Shown piece by piece: positions 13,671-17,187 of a stretch of DNA of 17,187 nt. Below the pieces are notes generated by a model, which was not told the origin of the DNA, made no database searches, and was given only the letters and a program-made list of their open reading frames with translations. The translations under genes and the position numbers were made by a program. Source of the stretch: JBGOUV01 sp041477815 (GTDB lineage Bacteria > Acidobacteriota > Terriglobia > Bryobacterales > JACQDG01); NCBI GenBank assembly GCA_041477815.1, contig JBGOUV010000108.1, positions 1 to 17,187 on the forward strand. Direction: 5' to 3'. Numbering within the stretch: the stretch's first letter is position 1; the number at the start of each line of letters is the position of its first letter.

Positions 13671-14498
13671 ATGAGAGTCGTTGTTTGTTTCCTGACCTCC
13701 CTCGCCGCCTTCGCCGGCGACGCCTCCTTCACCATCGCCGGACTCCAGATGATGCCCGAGCCCTGGAACAAGCAGGCGAACTTCGCCAAGCTGGAGCGCT
13801 ACGCCCGCCAGGCCGCCGCCCAGGGCGCCCAGGTGGTGCTCACTCCCGAAGGATTCCTCGAAGGCTACGTGGGCAACCGCGGCCGCACCAAAGACCTCAC
13901 CTGGGAGAAATACGTCGCCGCCGGCGAGCGCCTGGAGGGGCCGCTGCTGACCCGCGTCCGCGACCTCGCCCGGGAGCTGCAGATCTACCTGCTGGTGGGC
14001 TTTGCCGAGCTGCGTGACGACCGCATGTACAACTCGGCGGTGATCTTCTCCCCCAGCGGCGCCGTGCTCACCCGCTATTCCAAGACCCATACCGCCGACG
14101 ATGAGCCCCTCAACACCAAGGGCACGGCTTTCCCGGTGGTCTCGACGCCCTTGGGCCGCTGGGGCACGCTGATCTGCATGGACCGCCAGCTTCCGGAGAC
14201 CTCCCGCCTCCTGGCGCTCCAAGGCGCCCAGGTCATCCTGGTCCCAGCCTATGGGATGTACGGTGAGACTAATGACATCCTGATGCGCGTCCGCGCCTAT
14301 GAGAACGGCGTCTACGTAGCCTTCGTCCACCCCAACCGCTGTCTCTTCATCGACCCCAGCGGCAAGATCCTGGCCCAGAACCAGGGCGACGGCGATCAGA
14401 TCGTAACCACCACCATCCGGCTCGATAACAACCGTCTCGGCAATGGCCCCATCCGGCACCGCCGGCCGGAGCTCTATGGGGACGTCGCGAAACACTAA
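13671..14498 (+). CDS. Secreted carbon-nitrogen hydrolase (nitrilase superfamily)
   Basis: Nitrilase-superfamily enzymes hydrolyse amides, carbamoyl groups or nitriles with a Glu-Lys-Cys triad. From ATG 13671 the product is 275 residues with a signal peptide (MRVVVCFLTSLAAFAGD), unusual for a mostly cytoplasmic family. The triad is E60 in LTPEGF, K138 in YSKTH and C169 in LICMDRQLPE. TTG at 13644 would extend the protein by nine residues and spoil the signal peptide, so ATG is preferred. TACACT at 13654-13659 could be a -10 box, giving a very short leader. The SPFH gene starts 23 bases after the stop, so they may be cotranscribed. Substrate unknown. Confidence 0.85.
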   Translation: MRVVVCFLTSLAAFAGDASFTIAGLQMMPEPWNKQANFAKLERYARQAAAQGAQVVLTPEGFLEGYVGNRGRTKDLTWEKYVAAGERLEGPLLTRVRDLARELQIYLLVGFAELRDDRMYNSAVIFSPSGAVLTRYSKTHTADDEPLNTKGTAFPVVSTPLGRWGTLICMDRQLPETSRLLALQGAQVILVPAYGMYGETNDILMRVRAYENGVYVAFVHPNRCLFIDPSGKILAQNQGDGDQIVTTTIRLDNNRLGNGPIRHRRPELYGDVAKH

Positions 14499-14521
14499 TT
14501 GGCGCGAGGAGTCGCCTGGCT

Positions 14522-16495
14522 GTGATATTCAACCTCGAAGTATTGATGCTCGCCGCGGCCGCCGCGGTCGTTGTCGCGGTCCTTCTCCTCAACTCCATCT
14601 ACAGTATCGGTCCCACCGAGGTGGGACTGGTCCGCAAGCGTTTCGGAGCCAACCTGCCCGGCGATAACCCGCTGGCGTTTCGCGGGGAGGCGGGCTACCA
14701 GGCGGAAATGCTCATGCCCGGCCTGCGCTTCAAACTGTGCCTGGTTTTTGCCGTCACCAAGCATCCCTGGGTACAGGTGCCCGCCGGACAGATCGGCGTG
14801 GTCATCGCTCAAGTCGGCCAGGCGCTGCCCATTGGCGCCAAGTCGGCGGTGTACAAGCCGGAGTTCGGAAATTTCACGGACCTGAAAGTCTTCGTCGAGA
14901 AGGGCGGACAGAAGGGTGTACAGCGGCCGGTCTTGTCGCCCGGCACCATGGCTCCCATCCATCCCGCCGCTTTCCTGGTCATCACCCAGCCGGAGGTTTT
15001 CGGCGTTCCCGTTTCCTCCGACCTGAGAACACTAGCTCAAAAGAAGCGCCAGCTCACCTACGAGGCCTTCGGACTGGGGGAAAAGCAACTCCAGGTAACC
15101 CGTATCTCTCCGCACCCCTCCGAGGCCGGCAGAGTAGTGGATATGATAGGCATCGTCACCACCCTGGAGGGCGAGCCTTTGCCCGGCGGCGACATTGCCA
15201 GCCGGCTCGGCAGCTTCGCCGACATCGACGCGCTGGAGGGGCGAGCCGGCGCGGACACGGCCACCGACGCCAGACTCATCGAGACCATACTGGGCAACCA
15301 AAACGACAAGCACCGCGCCTACCAGGACTTTCAGAAGTTCCTGGAGCTCGGCGGCAAGATCGGGCTGCAGCACGATCCCTTGCTGTACGGCGCCTACAAC
15401 CTCAACCCCTTCCTGGTGCGGGTCGAGGAGGTGCCCATGCTGGTGGTCGAGCAGGGCCAGGTGGCGGTCGTCAAGGCCTACTCCGGTCTCCCGACGCAAG
15501 ATACGTCAGGCGCCGAGTTCAAATTCGGCAGCCTGGTGCGGCCCGGCCATCGCGGTGTGTGGCAGGAACCGCTGCGCACGGGCAAATATCCCATTAACCC
15601 GCGCTGCTACCAGGCCGTAATCGTACCCACTTTCATCATTACGCTCAACTGGGCGGACGTCGTCTCCCAGGCTCACAATCTGGATGCGCAGCTCAAGCAG
15701 GTGGAGGCCAAGAGCAGCGAAGGCTTCCACTTCGCCATCGATCTGCAGGTGCAGATTCACATTCCGGACACCCAGGCTCCGTATGTCATCTCCATGGTCG
15801 GAAGCGTGGCCAACCTGGTGAACGAGGTCCTGCAGGCGGCCGTCGGCAACCATTTCCGCAACAAGCTGCAGAGCATGCCGGCGGTAAAATTCATTGCCAG
15901 CCGCGAGATGGTGCAGCAAGGCGCGTTCGAGTACGTCAAGGAGGAGCTGGCCAAATACCGGGTGGAGACGCGAGGTGTGTATATCCAGGCGGTGGTGCTG
16001 CCGGAGCAGTTGGTGCAAGTCCTGACGCAACGGGAGATCGCCAATCAAGAAATAGAAACCTACAAGATGCAGAAGGCCGCGCAGGACCAGCGCACCGAAA
16101 CCGAGAAGGCCAAGGGCACGGCCGACATGCAGGCGGATCTCGCCAAGTCGCAGGTGGGAGTGGAGATCCAAAACAACCGCACCGCCGCCAGAAAGATGGA
16201 AGCCCAGGGCGAGGCGACATTTATCGAGGAGACCGGCGCGGCGCAGGGCGCGCAGGTCCGCTCCGTGGGACTGGCCCGAGCCGAGGCCTACGCCCGCCAG
16301 GTGGCGGCTCTGGGGGCCAACGCCACCGCGCTGGTGAACGCGATCGAAGCGCTCTCGAAAAGCAACGTTCCCTTCATGCCCAACACGCTGGTCATGGGCG
16401 GCGCCGAGGGCGGCACGGTGGGAGGCGTCCTGGCGCTGTTGATGCGGCAGCTCGAGGCGGGGCTGCCCCAGAAGCCGCTGCCGCCCGGTCCTTAG
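14522..16495 (+). CDS. SPFH/band-7 (flotillin-like) membrane protein
   Basis: SPFH proteins are membrane-anchored oligomers that organise membrane microdomains or regulate membrane proteases. The 657-residue product has one N-terminal membrane helix (about 5-24), SIGPTEVGLVRKRFG at the start of a first SPFH-like segment, a second band-7 region around VEEVPMLVVEQGQVAVVKAY to RGVYIQAVVLPEQL, then a long Ala/Glu/Gln-rich coiled coil (about 503-590) and a glycine-rich end (MGGAEGGTVGGV). It is longer than typical flotillins because of the extra segment between the helix and the main domain. GTG at 14522 follows GAGGAG by about ten bases. The usual NfeD partner gene is absent here. Confidence 0.88.
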   Translation: MIFNLEVLMLAAAAAVVVAVLLLNSIYSIGPTEVGLVRKRFGANLPGDNPLAFRGEAGYQAEMLMPGLRFKLCLVFAVTKHPWVQVPAGQIGVVIAQVGQALPIGAKSAVYKPEFGNFTDLKVFVEKGGQKGVQRPVLSPGTMAPIHPAAFLVITQPEVFGVPVSSDLRTLAQKKRQLTYEAFGLGEKQLQVTRISPHPSEAGRVVDMIGIVTTLEGEPLPGGDIASRLGSFADIDALEGRAGADTATDARLIETILGNQNDKHRAYQDFQKFLELGGKIGLQHDPLLYGAYNLNPFLVRVEEVPMLVVEQGQVAVVKAYSGLPTQDTSGAEFKFGSLVRPGHRGVWQEPLRTGKYPINPRCYQAVIVPTFIITLNWADVVSQAHNLDAQLKQVEAKSSEGFHFAIDLQVQIHIPDTQAPYVISMVGSVANLVNEVLQAAVGNHFRNKLQSMPAVKFIASREMVQQGAFEYVKEELAKYRVETRGVYIQAVVLPEQLVQVLTQREIANQEIETYKMQKAAQDQRTETEKAKGTADMQADLAKSQVGVEIQNNRTAARKMEAQGEATFIEETGAAQGAQVRSVGLARAEAYARQVAALGANATALVNAIEALSKSNVPFMPNTLVMGGAEGGTVGGVLALLMRQLEAGLPQKPLPPGP

Positions 16496-16815
16496 CTGCA
16501 AAAACTCGGCGCTTCGCGACGGCCTGGCGGGGCGGCCCCCCGGGGCCGCTTCCCCAGAGGGCGCCCCCATGACCACCCGTTGCCAGCCACTCGTTTCTCA
16601 CCGCAGCGCGCTGCTATCGGCGCGAGTGTGTGGCCGTGTATCCCGGGCCCTTCCCGGAGCACCGCGGAGACCGCTTTCCCACCCCGTCTCCTCTCTGCCG
16701 GGCCCGCTCCAGCGGCTGCACCGGGGCGGGGGAACGTCCCAAACCGGCTCGTCCCACTACCAAGAGGCACTGAAAACGCTTCGAAAAACCCAAACACTCG
16801 GACGGGGGATTTAGT
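16496..16815. other. Gene-free convergent gap
   Basis: I see no convincing gene in these 320 bases between the SPFH gene and the antitoxin stop. The frames open here lack family motifs and ribosome binding sites. A GC hairpin near its left end is listed separately. Confidence 0.6.
16532..16549 (+). terminator. GC-rich stem after the SPFH gene
   Basis: GCGGCCCC (16532-16539) and GGGGCCGC (16542-16549) are exact reverse complements around CC, 37 bases past the SPFH stop. The T-run of a classic terminator is missing and the loop would need opening to fold, so this is weak. Confidence 0.25.
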
Positions 16816-17085
16816 TCAACCTGGATTCTGTCGCGGCTTACGCGCGACAGGAATCCTTAATTTGTTAGATAGGCGCACCACCTTCGTCATGCTCAGCACC
16901 GCACGCAGCGCCTGATTCACGGCGGCATCAGTGGGAAAGGCCTCGGCCACCTCTGGGTCGAGGAGCACGAGGTTGGTCCCGGCCCGGTACTGCGCGGCGT
17001 ACTTGCCGCGAACTCCTCCCTTCATGGACGCGAAGTCGTACTCGGGGAGCATATAGTCTACGGGCTTGCGGTTAGGCTTCTTCAT
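16816..17085 (-). CDS. Antitoxin paired with BrnT-type toxin
   Basis: The 89-residue product begins MKKPNRKPVDYMLPEYDFAS and continues GGVRGKYAAQYRAGTNLVLLDPEVAEAFP, then VNQALRAVL. I recognise this as the small antitoxin that commonly follows BrnT-like toxin genes. ATG at 17085 has GGAGG four bases upstream; an upstream start at 17121 would only add residues from the toxin reading region. The start overlaps the toxin stop by 14 bases. The tail KLRIPVARKPRQNPG is longer and more basic than I expect and includes a hairpin-forming sequence at the DNA level. Confidence 0.82.
   Translation of the reverse strand: MKKPNRKPVDYMLPEYDFASMKGGVRGKYAAQYRAGTNLVLLDPEVAEAFPTDAAVNQALRAVLSMTKVVRLSNKLRIPVARKPRQNPG
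16823..16856 (+). terminator. Hairpin in the antitoxin 3' end
   Basis: GGATTCTGTCGCG (16823-16835) pairs with CGCGACAGGAATCC (16843-16856) with one bulged base and a seven-base loop. On the plus strand it is followed by TTAATTTGTTAG, so it could stop transcripts coming from the SPFH gene. It lies inside minus-strand coding sequence. Confidence 0.4.
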
Positions 17086-17187
17086 AGAACCTCCGTTCCT
17101 GACTGGTTGCGCGTCTGGCACTGATGATCCGAATCAGGTTGTCATCCGCGGTATGGACGACCACCAGGATGCGGTCGCGGCTGGACA
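17072..17187 (-). CDS. brnT: BrnT-family toxin, C-terminal part (runs off the window)
   Basis: The last 37 codons of a minus-strand gene are present, entering from the right edge and ending with TAA at 17072-17074. They read RILVVVHTADDNLIRIISAR then RATSQERRFYEEA, the conserved end of BrnT toxins (VVHT, IRIISAR, ER-x2-YEE), ribonuclease toxins with a RelE-like fold. The stop lies inside the antitoxin gene, giving a 14-base overlap, the usual toxin-first order of brnT operons. The catalytic N-terminal part is outside the window. Confidence 0.82.
   Translation of the reverse strand, partial: SSRDRILVVVHTADDNLIRIISARRATSQERRFYEEA

Noticed and set aside
1..17187. CRISPR arrays, tRNA or rRNA genes, insertion-sequence ends
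   Set aside because: I found no regularly spaced direct repeats, no tRNA-like cloverleaf, no rRNA and no transposase motifs.

Overview
The window looks like a stretch of chromosome from a GC-rich, soil- or sediment-type bacterium, most likely an acidobacterium of the Solibacter/Bryobacter kind. This is inference: it rests on the codon use, the secreted protein at 12194-13273 (of a type I associate with those genomes), the signal-peptide-bearing enzymes and the many toxin-antitoxin pairs. No rRNA or other taxonomic marker is present. Two stretches have visibly lower GC than the rest, 1-1930 and about 7630-8290, and may be recent acquisitions.

Layout. (1) 1-1927 (+): a broken gene whose C-terminal part resembles bacterial ORC-CDC6-type AAA ATPases, then a 367-residue protein with two Rossmann-like halves. 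The pair looks like a remnant of a two-gene accessory (possibly defence) module. (2) 1928-2248: a gene-free convergent gap with strong palindromes. (3) 2249-5872 (-): an MFS transporter, a gap holding a decayed glycerophosphodiesterase gene on the other strand, a family 39-type glycosyltransferase, fliW and csrA. (4) 5977-6948 (+): a secreted sialidase-like beta-propeller protein. (5) 6998-7629 (+): a DUF433/PIN-like toxin-antitoxin pair, convergent with a DUF4145 zinc-ribbon protein. (6) 8297-12154 (+): a tightly packed run of antitoxin, VapC toxin, two tandem alpha-hydroxy-acid oxidase paralogues (the first Tat-exported, the second degenerate) and a sarcosine-oxidase-type FAD enzyme. (7) 12194-13273 (+): a secreted protein, followed by a short duplicated scrap of the FAD enzyme gene and a possible small minus-strand gene. 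(8) 13671-16495 (+): a secreted nitrilase-family hydrolase and an SPFH/flotillin-like membrane protein. (9) 16816-17187 (-): the end of a BrnT-type toxin gene and its antitoxin, running off the window.

How the genes work together. FliW and CsrA form the known partner-switch controlling translation. The overlapping stop and start codons from 8297 to 11020 suggest the toxin-antitoxin promoter also drives the oxidase genes. The oxidases and the FAD enzyme may act on the same small hydroxy- or amino-acid pool, but no substrate can be read from sequence. The most unusual items are the broken ATPase with its two-lobed partner at the left edge, the degenerate oxidase paralogue, and the two dead gene fragments (4405-4640 and 13303-13390).
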